From assembly GCF_019175385.1 (NCBI RefSeq), contig NC_083345.1, forward strand, positions 43,732,098 through 43,796,097: DNA of 64,000 bases. The letters run 5' to 3'. Both the position numbers and the translations under genes were made by a program. This document shows, piece by piece, positions 38,195 to 50,282 of this stretch (its first letter is position 1; each line of letters opens with the position of its first letter). The notes under the pieces were generated by a model. The model saw nothing but the letters and a program-made list of their open reading frames with translations, did no database searches and was not told the origin of the DNA. Origin of the DNA: Lycium barbarum. Taxonomy: Eukaryota > Streptophyta > Magnoliopsida > Solanales > Solanaceae.

Positions 38195-38223
38195 GAGAGC
38201 TTAAAGAGGAGTTATAGGATTTA

Positions 38224-39450
38224 TTGCGCAAGGGGTTCATTAGACTGAGTGTCTCTCCTTGGGATGCTCCTGCGTTATTTGTGAAGAAGAAAGATGAGAC
38301 TATGAGGATGTGCATTGATTATCGCCAGCTGAACAAGGTTACTATTCGGAACAAGTGCCCTATGCCTCGTATTGATGATCTGTTTGACCAGCTTCAGGAA
38401 TCTTCAGTGTTTTCGAAGATTAACTTTCGTTTTGGCTACCACCAGTTGAAGATCAGGGCGGAGTATATTTCGAAGACAGCCTTTTGGACGAGATATGGCC
38501 ACTATGAGTTTCTCGTGATGTCTTTTGGGCTTACCAATGCCCTGGCTGCATTTATGACTTTGATGAATGGCATCTTTAGGCCATTCCTTAATTCCTTCAT
38601 GATTGTGTTTATTGATGATATCTTGGTGTATAAGAGTAGAGAGGAGCATGAGAGTAATCTTCGTACTGTTCTTAGGTTGTTGAAGAAGCATAGCTTGTTT
38701 GCTAAATTTTCTAAAGTGTGAGTTTTGGTCGGAGTCTGTGGCATTCGTAGGTCAAGTTGTACCACGTTGTGTCTAAGGATGGGATTATAGTTGACCCACA
38801 GAAGATTGAGGCTGTGAGGGGTTGGGCGAGGCCCACTACTGTTACTGAGGTTTGTAGTTTTGTGGGTTTGGCCAGCTATTACCGTCGCTTTGTTAAGGGT
38901 TTTGCTGCTATTTCTTCATCTTTGACTAGATTGACTCCGAAGGATGCTCCCTTTTAGTGGTCCGATGATTGTGAGGAGAGCTTTCAGAAGCTCAAGCTTC
39001 TTTTGACTTCAGCTCCGATCTTAGCATTACCCGTGGAGGGTAAGGATTTCGCGATCTATTGTGATGCTTCTCGTGTGGGTTTGGGTGTTGTGTTGATACA
39101 GGAGGGTAGAGTGATAGGTTATGCCTCCCGTCATTGAAGATTCATGAGAAGAATTACCCTACCTATGATTTGGAGTTGGTGGTGGTGGTCTTTGCTTTGA
39201 AGATTTGGAGGCATTATTTGTACGGTGTCTATTGTGAGGTTTTCCCCGATCACTGTAGTCTTCAGTATGTGTTTACCCAGAGAGATCTACATTCCAGGCA
39301 GTGCCAATAGATGGAGCTCCTGAAAGACTATGACATCTCTATTCTTTATCATCCCAGGAAAGCCAATGTGGTGGCTGATGCCTTGAGTCGCAAGGCAATG
39401 AGGATGGGGAGTTGAGCTCGTTTGATTATTTCCGAGCATCCGTTGGCCAT
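38224..39450 (+). pseudogene. Ty3/gypsy reverse transcriptase and RNase H, copy 2
   Basis: RT blocks are clear: [33 protein letters not shown], then the catalytic FIDDIL at about 38608-38625. A disruption at about 38720 shifts the frame, and the connection domain follows ([14 protein letters not shown]). TAG at 38955 interrupts PF-WSDDCE. RNase H is recognisable (AIYCDASRVGLG near 39055, ALSRKA near 39385) with TAG at about 39308 and further breaks. The catalytic YxDD-type motif is intact, but the frame is not. Confidence 0.88.
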
Positions 39451-39628
39451 GGAGGTTCAGACTCTGGCCAACAGTTTCGTTCGCCTTGATATTTCAGCAC
39501 CAGGCAGGAATTTGGCTTGTGTAGAGGCAAGGTCATCCTTATTGGATCGGATCAGGACTCACTAGTTTGAGGATGCTCAGTTGAGAAAGATTCGAGATAG
39601 AGTTTTGAGGGGTTAAGCCAAGGAGGCC

Positions 39629-40975
39629 GTGATTGATTCTGAAGGCATTTTGAGGATTAAGGGGCGCGTGCGCGTTCCTCGTGTTGGTGATCTGATTCAG
39701 TTGATCTTGTCTGAGGCTCATATCTCTCACTATTCCATTTATCCGGGGGCGACTAAGATGTATCGTGTTTTGATGCAACAGTATTGGTGGCATCGGATGA
39801 AGAGATATATAGTTGGTTTTGTGGCTAAGTGTGGGAATTTTCAGTAGGTAAAATATGAGCACCAGCGACCCAGCGATGTGCTTCAGAGGATGTCCCATTC
39901 CCAAGTAGAAGTGGTAGAGGATTACCATGGATTTTGTTGTGGGTCTTCGGAAGACCCTGGGCAAGTTTGATTCTATTTGGGTGATAGTTGATCGGTTGAC
40001 TAAGTCTGCTCACTTTGTTCCAGTTTAGATTTCCTATACCGCGGAGAAGTTAGCCAAGTTGTGCATTCGGGATATTATGAGATTGCATAGGGTTCCTAAT
40101 TCTGTCATATCCGATCGGGGTACTATCTTCACTTTTCGATTCTGGAAGGCTTTTCATGAGAAGTTAGGTAACCGATTGGATCTCAATACAGCTTTTCATC
40201 CCCAGACCAATGGCCAATCCGAGCGGACCATCCAGGTGCTTGAGGACATGTTGAGAGCATGTGTGATTGATTTTGGTGGTCATTGGGATAAACACTTACC
40301 ATTGGTAGAGTTTGCATACAATAACAGTCATCATTCGAGTATTGGCATGATGCCTTTTAAGGCTTTATGTGATAGGAGATGGAGATCTCCGGTTGGCTGG
40401 TTTGATAGGTTCGAGGGTCGACCTTGGAGTACGGATCTGCTGAGAGATTCCCTTGATAGAGTGAGAGTTATTCAAGCTAAGCTTTTGGCAGCTCAGAGTT
40501 GACAGAAGATGTATGCGGACTGGAAGGTCCGAGACTTAGAGTTTACTGTTGGTGACCAGGTTCTATTGAAGGTTTCACCCATGAAAGGTGTTATGAGGTT
40601 TGGGAAGAGGGGAAAGTTGAGCCCCAGGTATATTGGCCCATTAGAGATTGTTGACCGTGTGCGCGATGTTGCTTATGAGTTAGCCTTGCCGCCAGGCTTG
40701 GCGAGAGTTCATTCGATTTTTCATGTTTTTATGCTGAAGAAGTACCACGCCGACGGTACTTAAATTGTTTGTTGGGATTCGATATTACTTGATGAGAATT
40801 TGACCTATGAGGAGGAGCCTATTGCGATCTTGGATAGACAGGTTCGAAAGTTGAGGTCGAAGGAGAATGCTTCTGTGAAGGTGCAATGGAAGCACCGTCC
40901 TGTTGAGGAGGCTACTTGAAAGACCGAGTCTGACATGCGTAGTCGATATCCCCAGTTGTTCGCTGATTCAGGTAT
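39629..40975 (+). pseudogene. Ty3/gypsy integrase with chromodomain-like tail, copy 2
   Basis: The zinc-binding N-terminus (HYSIYPGATKMYR..YWWHRMK) reads CGNFQ where CPNCQ is expected, and is followed by TAG at 39845. The core continues ([40 protein letters not shown]) and then VLLKVSPMKGVMRFGKRGKLSPRYIGP. The tail (ASVKVQWKHRPVEEAT) resembles chromovirus C-termini. Stops are at about 40027 (TAG), 40500 (TGA), 40761 (TAA) and 40918 (TGA). It shares order and motifs with the integrase at 20412 but is a different family. Confidence 0.88.
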
Positions 40976-41033
40976 TTCTCCGCTCCTTTCTCTTCTTAGC
41001 TCGAGAACGAGCGGTGGTTCAATTGGTATCTGA

Positions 41034-43813
41034 TGTAACGACCCGTTTGGTCGTTATAGTCTTTTTGACATTTTTTCCCCTTTTCGAGCTTAGTTAGCTC
41101 ATTTTTGACTCGAGGGGACAGTTGAAACGCTTCTCGAAGTGTCTAGATTTGATTCGGGTGTCTTTTTGTGAAATGTGGGCTTTAAATGAAAACGAGTTGA
41201 CTCAAAATTGAATTTTGGGTAAACGGACCTTTTTCGAAAATTCATCGATTCCAAGAGGTCCGGATGGTCGTTTAGAACTTGCGTGTATATCTGGTTCGGT
41301 TCCCAATGAACTTGGATGCATTTTGGGACTTGGGTTGGGAAGTTGGTAATCAGGTATCGGGGGTTGACTCAGTCAATGAGACCTCCGTTGGAATGTTTGA
41401 GGCCACGAGTGCGTTCGTAGCGTGTTTTTATGTGGGTCTGTGTCTGTGGTTTGTGAGCAGATGGCCTCAGGAGTGGTTCGGGTTTCGGTTGAGACTTAAA
41501 AAAACTTTTGGGATTCTGGTACATGGTGTCCACCAGAGCGTACCAGTGCCGTCCCAGCGGCACCGCTGTTGCGGTGGAATGGCTGCTGGGGCAGCTAAAT
41601 GAGTTTTGGCCCAGATTGTCTGGATGGTCTAGGGTGGCCCTGGGGCAGTGCCGATGCCGCCGTGGCTGTATCAGGCCTATTGTTTCATTAAGAGTGTATT
41701 AAAAAGCCCTTAGTCTATCATTTATTGCCATTACGAAAATTGACCTCTTGGGGACTATTTTATAAGATTATTGGAGAAAACTCTTGGAGGTAAGTCTTGC
41801 TGATCTCTTTACTAATTTCTTGCTCCTAATCATCTTAGAATTCCTCTTCCCTTGTTAGTCCCTTAGTAATGGAAGATTTAAAGTGGGTTTTGATGGATTT
41901 TCTATCTAGGCTTATTAATGCTGAAATTGAGTGAGTTTATGCTTGATTATGATGTATCTAGGGTTATTAATCATATATTTTCCATTATTAGTGTTGAATC
42001 CTTGAATCAAAGAGTTAGGGTTTATACCAAAAATTGGGGGTGTTGCTTGAAGTTCAAAATTAGGTGAATCCTTGAGTTAATTTAGCAATTAGTTGTTGGA
42101 TTTTGATCACCTAGTGCTTAATTTGATATTTTACTCCCGAATTTCCTATTTTGACATTGCGGGCCCCGTTTCCCCAAATTCTAGGGTTGGTTTTGACCTA
42201 ATTGAATGTAGAAATATAGGTATCATTCTTCCTGATTTCTAATCTAGATTTCGAATATGCCTAGACTTCTTTGATCTTGGGGCTCAGCGGAAGGGGAAAG
42301 CGAAAGAGTGATTATTGGTGTTTGTTGTTCTGCCATCCAGGTAGGTTATGGCTTACCCTTGGTGAGACTTCGTGTAGCGAAGCATATATTTAGATTATAT
42401 TGTCGGAGAAAGCATGTAAACCTTCGGGTATAAAGTTGGGTTAGATATTTCCTTAGGTTGGGCCCTGTTGTGTGGTTGGGGCTAGCCACCCTGTTATGTT
42501 TTGACGCGATTGTTCTATTGTGTTGGTTTGATGCCACGTGTTGTTAGTAGATATTGGGAACTGTTGTTCCATCTTGTTTGTGATATGGTAGTACCGTATG
42601 ACTTGTGTAGTCTTTCATGATATTGTTGACGTACCCATGTTGATACTAGTGATATTGACCAGATCATTGATGTTGATACGAGGATAAAGTTCCGTATGAC
42701 TTGTGTAGTCTATCATGATATTGTTGGCGTACCCATGTTGGTACTTGAGATATTGATCTGATTATTGATATTAACATATACATTGCACGCATTCTCATTC
42801 TTCATGATATATTCTTGATACACTGTTGGTACTTGATGAAACACTGTGATGAGCTGGGCTCGATTTTTAAATGAGAGTGATGTGAGAGTTCGATATCCGA
42901 TGGTAGTTCCGTAATCGTGGATTGAGTGAGTGCATGAAATCCACGGGTCCCCTAGGGTGGTGCCGGTGAGAACCCCCCGTGGGCAAAAATCAGGGGTCTC
43001 GTCTATCTGTTGGGCAAAGATTCGGGACGAATGGCACTTAGACTTCGCGAGTCACCTTGGTTTGTGCTACCGAGACGTGGAGGTATTCCGTCCGGAGTAC
43101 ATGTGTACACAGCATTGCATTTGCATTCATACATTATTGCATTGCATTGCATCATGGCTTATATTGAGACGGTTTGGTGTTTTACTTGTGATGTTGGCTT
43201 CGGTTTGGATATGTTAAGACTTGGCACATTTAGTTTAAATGCTCTACTTAGGTGATGACGTGTACTTGGTTTCGATTATGTTTGACTTATACCTGTTGAT
43301 TTATCTGCCTATCTTGCTTTATTATCTTAACTATGTTAGCTATACTTAGTCAGCCGATGATACCTACCAGTACTTTGGTTTTGTACTGATCTGCATTTGC
43401 TGCGTTCTTTTATGAATGCAGAGTTTCAGGTTGGGTCTTCTTCCGTCTCACGTGGCTGCCATCAGCTTAGCATCGAGTTTCCAGGTGAGCACGAGTCGTC
43501 CACTGCCTTGAAGACTCCTCTTTTTATGTCTTATTTTTCCACTATGAGACATAGACAGATTTGATGTATATTTATATTCCAGACTTGTATATTCTCTCTT
43601 AGATGCTCTGGTATGGCTTAGACCAGACCCTGGGGGTATTTCCCTTATTTTCGCACCATTTCTATTATATATTATTGTGGGACTTACGTAATTATTATTT
43701 TCCGCTTGATTGATTTATTTATTTATGTCTTTTCTTATCGATTGGTTAAGGGTTCACTTACCGAGGTGGGAAAGGTAAGTGCTCGCATGACTTAGTCGAA
43801 ATGGGTCGTGACA
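41034..43813 (+). repeat. Complete 3' LTR (plus orientation), 2780 bp
   Basis: It starts TGTAACGACCCG immediately after AATTGGTATCTGA and ends GGGTCGTGACA. A palindrome-rich stretch lies at 41530-41665, followed by a TATA-like TATTAAAA at about 41697. It contains a 98-bp tandem duplication (42594-42789). The right flank CATCT is LINE sequence; there is no matching duplication at the left edge of the composite (AGTAG before 28215). Confidence 0.9.
42594..42789 (+). repeat. 98-bp tandem duplication in the 3' LTR
   Basis: Units start CCGTATGACTTGTGTAGTCT at 42594 and 42692. Several substitutions separate them, including GACGTACCC versus GGCGTACCC. Confidence 0.88.
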
Positions 43814-45950
43814 CATCTGCACCACATGCACTATCCCCTTTCAAACAAAAACTGCTAGCTTAACTTCCTTAAGACTAGGAACTGCAACTAAAATCTCATT
43901 TTCTTCCCTTGACACTATTGAAGGAATATGCTTAAGCAAGTTAAAGTTTGTAGCATCTTGTTCCTGAGAAAACTGCTTTTTTAAAAAAGCTTTTGCCTCA
44001 TTAGCCATTTGATCTGCATCATCCAACCAACCTTCATTTGAATTCTAAATTCTTTTAACCTGTTGTCTTTTCCTCCATCCATTGACTAGATTATGGAAGA
44101 ATCTTTCTATCCCCTTTAGCAAGCCAAGTTACATTAGCCTTCTGTCTTCAGAATTCTTCTTCAAAATGCAAGTATTTCTTGAGTTCAGCTTGAGCTTGCT
44201 GAAGCACCATTGTATTCAGAGGTGAAGGATCATCTTCAAATAAATCTTCTTTGATCCTTACAATTTCTTCCCTAATAATTAGCTGCTTGAAAATATCTCC
44301 ATAAACATCTTTACTCCATGCTGAAAGAATCCCTTTTATGTGTTTCAATTTGTGTTTAAACATCATAAAAGGATTTCCATTCAAGACTGTTGACCAATTA
44401 TCCCTGAATATGTTCAAGAAATCTTGATGTTCTGATATGATCCTAGATGGCACAAAGGGCACAAAGACGCTCGGAAGGACATGAGACGTTTGGATGATGG
44501 CTTAGGAAGAGATTGTGGCGACTTCTACACCAAGTAGCTAAAAGCGCAAAGGGCAAAGGGCTAAAAGTGCAAATTATGGCTATACGATGCAAATCAAGAC
44601 AAATTGGGCTATAATTGCAAGACAATTGGTGTTTGGAAGATGAATATTTCCACATGAGGGCTATTTTCAAAATTCCCAAAGAAGACTATCAACCAAACAA
44701 GGCCCTTGCCTCATTAAGGGCATTAATAACTTAGTCTTTTTTTAGTCTAGGAGTATAACTACTATACTTAGTTCATTTCATTAGTTTAGCTTATGTTGAA
44801 TTGAGATGAATACTCTACATTGAGTGATAGTTTGTTTGGCTTACTAGCCTCTAGGTTTAGACTTAGTTAATGGTGGATTCCATTGTTGCTTTTGAACCGA
44901 TTTCCATTGATTTCCTGAAGAGTTATTCATATGTGGATTTCATTTGAATATCTCTTGCCTTGATTTCAAATAGCTTAGGTTCTATTGATTGAATCCAATT
45001 GGAAGGGTCTAGGTTTCATATACTTAGGTTTGTCCATAGATTCATTATCATTAGGTCTAGCTTTTATCCTCTATTTCTCATCCCCTTTTCCTCAATTCTC
45101 ATCCTAATTTCTTGTTATCCTTTAATTTCTGCATTTCGTTGTTGATTTGGTGTTTCCCCTAAATCGATTCGTATCATGTTCGGTCCAAAACTTCAAAAAT
45201 CTAAATGGTCTAATAAATTCTTGGCCTTGTTCTCCAAGAGAAATGAGTAAAGGTGCATGATTTGAGCCAGTTCTGGATAGATGCTCCACTTCTACATGTG
45301 TAAACGATTGCTGGAACTGCTGATTACTGAAAATTCTATCCAATCTCTCAAAAATGCAGTCTGATCCTCCTCTACCATTTCACCAAGTAAAATGACTGCT
45401 TTTAAAGCTAGTTTCCAGCAAATCATAAGAATTTACACAAAAATGCAAAATCTTCATAATCTTGAAATTGGATGGGAATTCCTCCAATCTCCTCTTCTTC
45501 ATGCAGAACTACATTGAAATCCCCTCCAACTAACCAAGGAAGATTATTAGAGTCTACCACCTGATAAATATCATCCCACAGTTGCAATCTCTCAGCTTCA
45601 TTACATTTAGCATATACTAAAGTAATAATCATAGATTTATTCTAATCAAGCAACACCAGTTTTAAATAAATTTGCTGAGCTGTGTTTGAAATAACTTCCA
45701 CTTCCACATTATCTTCAATAAACTACCAAATTTTGCCATTATAGCTTGCTCCAGCTTGATTCATGCCTAGTTTCCTCTTGTATTTATCAATATGTCTAGC
45801 TTGTTGGAATGGCTCCATCAAAGCTATGAAATAATATTTGTGATTTTTGTACAACATTTGAAGCTTGTGAAAAGCTTGTTGAGTTCTTACAGACCTTATA
45901 TTCCAAATAAAGCTTCCTTCATCATTTACAATTGAATTTTGTAGCACCTC
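43814..45950 (-). pseudogene. LINE ORF2: endonuclease and pre-RT region, RT missing
   Basis: On the minus strand the apurinic-type endonuclease starts near 45905 (WNIRSVRTQQAFHKL, IALMEPF), continues with VYAKCN..., LVGGDFNVVLHEEE and the C-terminal GSNHAPLLISL, then FRFLKFWTEH. After a 744-bp insertion it resumes with QDFLNIFRDNW and runs to SLKEVKLAVFV and a DSACGAD block just upstream of RT. There homology ends at the LTR boundary 43814. Several stops and frameshifts are present. The family would nick target DNA and prime reverse transcription; without RT this copy cannot. Confidence 0.85.
44433..45176. mobile_element. 744-bp TG...CA insertion in LINE (likely solo LTR)
   Basis: It begins TGATATGATCC and ends GATTCGTATCA, giving TGATA/TATCA inverted ends. 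It is flanked by TGTTC at 44428-44432 and 45177-45181. Removing it rejoins the LINE frame between WTEH and QDFLN. There is no coding region. Family and orientation are not assigned. Confidence 0.85.
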
Positions 45951-48105
45951 TCTTTGGCAGTACTTTACATGTGATTCAACTACACCTTGTTTCTTGCCTT
46001 TCTTACCACCCTTTGCCACAAATTTTGGAGATATGTCTGTAGTTTTAACAGGAGATAATCTTTCTTGAATCCTCTCTTCCTTATCTTCTAACAATTCATT
46101 AACATGAGCAATTTCTGTTAATGAAACTTGTCCATTACTTGAACTACTGCTCTTGTCTTCTTGATAATGTAAATCTTCATTAGACATAGCATGCTCTACT
46201 ATCTGAATTTCAAGAGATTTTGGTGGATACCATTCTGCTATCTCCTGATTATCAACATGAACTTCTATTAAAGGATCCAAAGTTAATATCTCAGTATCTT
46301 CTATCCCAGTCTTCTGATGCTAAAATTCTTACACAGATGATTGCTGATTTTCTGAATCTTTATGTACATTAGAAGCTCCAACATGATCTTGACGTATACT
46401 TTCATCAACAACCACATCTGACTGATGCACTTCTTTCTCAATATTATGCTCTTCTAGCTACTGATTCAAATCCTTGTCCACCTAAATTCACCTTCTTCTA
46501 ATACTTCATGCAACTCTTCTTCCACTCTATCTCCCCACTTTGAAGAAGGAGACAAAGTCTGATGCTTGAGCTTCTCATTACTATCTTCCACTACAACACT
46601 ACTATCTTCATTGATCACCACATTAGCAATAGCACTGTTTTCATCATTGTTTGCAGCAGCATGCTCCTTCTCAGATGCAATCTTTGCTCTATCCTGTTCC
46701 AGAACAACATCAACCTTGTCTTTCACTGCACTCATTGATTTGTCTTGCTTCTGATCCATATTAACTATTTCTTTCTCAGCAACATTTGGATTATCTTAAT
46801 CTTGGCTCCTCCCAACTAGTTCTTGAATTGCTGACAATTTTGTACAACCGCCACTTCCTTTTCCTACTGATTGAGTCTCATCTGCATTTATCAAGGCCTA
46901 AAACTTATTTTAAGTAGCAACTTCAGCTCCTACAGCACTACCATTAACAAGCTTTCAATTCTTGAATTTTCCTGGATACATCTCCATTGTAAAAACTCTA
47001 TCATCTTTGACAGGGTTAAATTTGACAGCATTTCCAAACACTTTTCTTGCTGGAATGAAAATAGGAGTCCTCACCTTGTTGCAATCATTACTAGTTGTCT
47101 TCAAATCAGATTCTACTACCTTTTCTTTCCCCTCTCTTTTGTCAGATTCCCATATCTTCTTCTCTTTACCATTTCCTTTACACCAATATCCTCAAAATTT
47201 CTTCCTAATTCTGGATGAAGAGTTCTACAACCCTCTTCATTGTGCCCTTGCAATTGACACTTCTTACAATACTTTGGAAGAACATCATATTGAATATTCA
47301 CATCAACAACTCTTACTTCACTAGTCTTTTCATCAACAATTTCCATCCTAACTGAATCTGGAAGATCTGCTACAAGATCAACTAAGACCTTAACCCTAGC
47401 ACAACTTGGTCTAGTTTTGTTAATAATAGCCAAATCTAATTGCTAAGGTTTACCTACTGCCGACGCCAATGAGAAAGGATTCTTTGACAAAGAAAGTAGG
47501 TAATAAATGAGGAAATGAAATCCATGCCATAGCCATTGTGATCTTTTCATCAACTCTGAATTTTGGATCATAAATCAAAGGCCTCATAGGATAATAATAG
47601 CCATCTTCAGAATTTATATAATGAACACCTTTCGATGTCATAGTAATGAAATCTTCCAGCAACTCAAATCTCATAAGAATATGTCTATGTCTAAATAAAC
47701 CTATTCTACAATCTCCCTTGATCCGCATTGCTTAGGAATAGTGACACGAAGCTCTTCCAACTCTAGCCAACCATGTGAAAAATTTCCAACCACAACATAG
47801 TTGAGTTCTTCAATCGAATTCATATGTGAAACTTCTGCTTCCATCCATCTCACCACTAGTTTTCCAACTTTCATCTCCACAGGCTTGATGGGAATAGGCT
47901 CAATATCGATTTTGGTCGTCTGCGTGTCGTCAGTCATCATTTTAGGATCTACAAGAGCAGCGTACGTAACTAGGGTTTTGTCTTCATGCACGAAAGGATT
48001 TGTGATGGTATTTTCATTTGATGATGTAAGTAAAGGAGAAAATTGGGAAGAGGAAGCGATATGTTGGCCAGTCACCTTTGGTAGCCGGCCGCCGGCCACC
48101 ACCAT
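45951..48105 (-). pseudogene. LINE ORF1: DUF4283-like domain and CCHC zinc knuckle
   Basis: Translation starts at 48105 (MVVAGGRLPKVTG). It contains a segment typical of plant LINE ORF1 (LVVRWMEAEV, LEELR...GDCRIGLFRHRHILMRF, DPKFRVDEKI, AMAWISFPHLLP). A zinc knuckle CKKCQLQGHNEEGC lies at about 47250-47290, followed by a basic tail and a long acidic, low-complexity region. A frameshift near 47715 and stops at about 47434 and 46465 break the frame. The product would bind LINE RNA. Confidence 0.82.
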
Positions 48106-48610
48106 AGATTAGGGTTTACTCACTTTTTAGGGTTTTGCATGGAGAGAGAAGAGAGCTTTACAGGTAATGGTGAATGAAATCATAGTGACTTTTGAAAGAC
48201 AAAACAAAGTTGAGTGACTATAATGGCCAATTACCAAAAAGTTGAGTGATTATATAACCTTGTGACTCTCCAATAGTATACTACTACTTTATCTTCTTCA
48301 CTCGTCGGCTGCACTTCTTCCTCGCAAGCAAAAGTAAGCAGCCAAATGAATTGGAAAAAAAAAATGACATTCAAAAGAAAATGACCTGAGTTTTGAGACT
48401 CAAGGAGTTATTTTCTTAAAACAATTATTGTACCACTTTGCATGCTATGGCTCATATATATGTGTTGCGCTGCTTTTTATCATTTTTATCTATTATTTTA
48501 ATCCAAAAAATGGTTTTAAAATCTTTATAATTTTCCAAGAATTAAGATATACAGTTATTAATAGCTCATTTAGGAAAAAGAAAAAATTGTATTAAAATAT
48601 TTCGTATGAC
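48106..48610. other. LINE 5' leader and unassigned AT-rich DNA
   Basis: The LINE leader probably extends some tens of bases past 48105. No 5' boundary or target duplication can be fixed because the 3' end of the LINE is missing. No gene is seen. Confidence 0.35.
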
Positions 48611-48677
48611 TAATGCTATCAAATACTAATATTTTATGGTTTAATAAACAACAAATAAAAAGGACGGAGGGAGTATA
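48611..48677. mobile_element. Stowaway-type MITE end, remnant
   Basis: AAAAAGGACGGAGGGAGTA at about 48656-48676 matches the known Stowaway terminus (complement of TACTCCCTCCGTCC). No opposite end was found within a few hundred bases, so only one end survives. Confidence 0.5.
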
Positions 48678-49217
48678 TTGTGGAACAGAAAGTGTTGCCT
48701 TCGGCAAAAACAAAACAAGAGAAAGCAAGTTTATGTGGTGCCCATGTTTGTACCATCTTTTGACAATTAAGGCTGGCATGGTAGTTGTGGTCTCAGAGAG
48801 CTTATACTCCTTAACCCCATGGCCAAGAGAAATAGTTGCAAAAACTGAGCCTCTTTATATAATTAAATCAATGTGTTCTATCTTTTATTCATGATGTACA
48901 ATAGGTTGCATCATATAAAAAAAGGTTAAATATCTGAAATACCCTCATAGCAACTACTTAAGTCTAAGGACAGGAGTGATAATTATAATGATGATTTTGT
49001 TTTTTCTGACTATTAAAGGAAAATTACAACACCTAAAGCATATTTGTACAAGCTCATGATGCAATCACTAAAGTGAAATCCTAAAATGCCTTGGACCAAA
49101 ATTAATTTGGGAGTTCAACTGTCCCTTCTATATAGGTACAGTAATGTTTGGCAATTCTGGGTGAATATTTAAATTATGAAAAAAAAAGGAAAAGAGTATA
49201 TGATAATGACGAATGTG
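48678..49217. other. Intergenic, no gene recognised
   Basis: Small open frames only (for example 48613-48894) with no recognisable domain. Confidence 0.4.
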
Positions 49218-49220
49218 TTA

Positions 49221-49600
49221 TAGCCTGTTTGGCCAAGCTTCTAAAATCAGCTTATTTTAAAAAATACTTTTTTTTAAAAGTACTTTTCAAAAAAACACTT
49301 TTGGCGAAAAGCAGTTTGTGTTTGGCCAATTAATTAAAAAAATATTTTTGAGCATCAATTAGTGTTTGGCGAAACTTTTAAAAAGTGCTTTTGTTTGTAT
49401 TTTTCTCAAAAATACTTTTCAAAAAAGTGCTTTTGGGCAAAAGATGTTTTTTTCAGCTTCTGAAAAACTGCTTCTACTACTTCCCAGAAGCACTTATTTT
49501 CTCTCAAAAGCTTGGTCAAACACCTCACTTTTTTTCAAATAAGCACTTATTGAAAAAATAAGTGTTTTTGGGGGAAAAATAAGTTTGGCCAAACAGGCTA
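49221..49600. mobile_element. Tourist-like MITE, 380 bp
   Basis: Terminal inverted repeats TAGCCTGTTTGGCCAAGCTT and AAGTTTGGCCAAACAGGCTA are flanked by TTA at 49218-49220 and 49601-49603. The interior is a long fold-back of AAGTGCTTTT-type motifs. The TTA target duplication fits PIF/Harbinger-derived MITEs. Confidence 0.82.
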
Positions 49601-49603
49601 TTA

Positions 49604-50203
49604 GTGTTACAACTTACATGTAGCAAAGTTTGGTCAAATCTCAAAATCTAGCAAATTGTAATAACTGATTTATTACATGATTAAATGTTCATCATATATA
49701 AACAAATCAATGGACAATTCAGTATTCAATGTGTTCTTATCCTATAATATATTGACTGTAAATCACTTGAATTCAAATTGTATTCTATCAGCTGGGAAGA
49801 AAAACATACATCTTCAAATCACTTAATTTCCTTTTGTTTAAATTAAAAAAAGGCAAGAACTTATTTTCAATTTTATTTAGTCCACAAAAGTTATGCTTTT
49901 GCCTCTTCATGCTCTTTGATGAAAAATATAATGAAATAAAAATATGAAACTAATTGACTGATACCAAAACAAATTATTTTATTTTTAAATATATAACAAC
50001 AAATACTACGCCTAAGTAAAATTAATGACTTAGCCAAGCATTTCCAGATTTTCAAGAATCAAAATGAAGAAAAAAGTAGTTATGGTGAACTAATGATTAT
50101 AATTTAAAAGTAACTAAATTTCATAGATGTTGAAAATTTGGAATAGTAGGGTGCAAGGGAAAATTTGGTAATTCATGTCCCTTGACAGGTGTGGATTCTC
50201 CAC
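49604..50203. other. Upstream region of the cystatin gene
   Basis: AT-rich, no ORF or repeat recognised. It presumably holds the upstream promoter of the gene at 50283. Confidence 0.4.
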
Positions 50204-50210
50204 TATAAAT
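50204..50210 (+). promoter_or_regulatory. TATA box of the cystatin gene
   Basis: TATAAAT lies 73 bp upstream of the ATG. It is followed by a C-rich stretch and a short A-rich leader ending AAAAAAATGG, a good plant start context. Confidence 0.7.
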
Positions 50211-50282
50211 AAGACCTCCCAATGACGTCTCTTGTCACAATACAAATATTTTCCATTCATTCTCTTCTTATAAAGAAAAAAA

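Noticed and set aside
28215..43813. Treating the composite as one intact element with inverted LTRs
   Set aside because: The flanks AGTAG and CATCT do not match, the left LTR is a 3' LTR in minus orientation, and the interior contains a clear chimeric junction at 33032-33037.
46871..47324. Plus-strand ORFs of 115 and 120 residues
   Set aside because: They are shadows of the LINE ORF1 on the minus strand, which has recognisable domains including the zinc knuckle.
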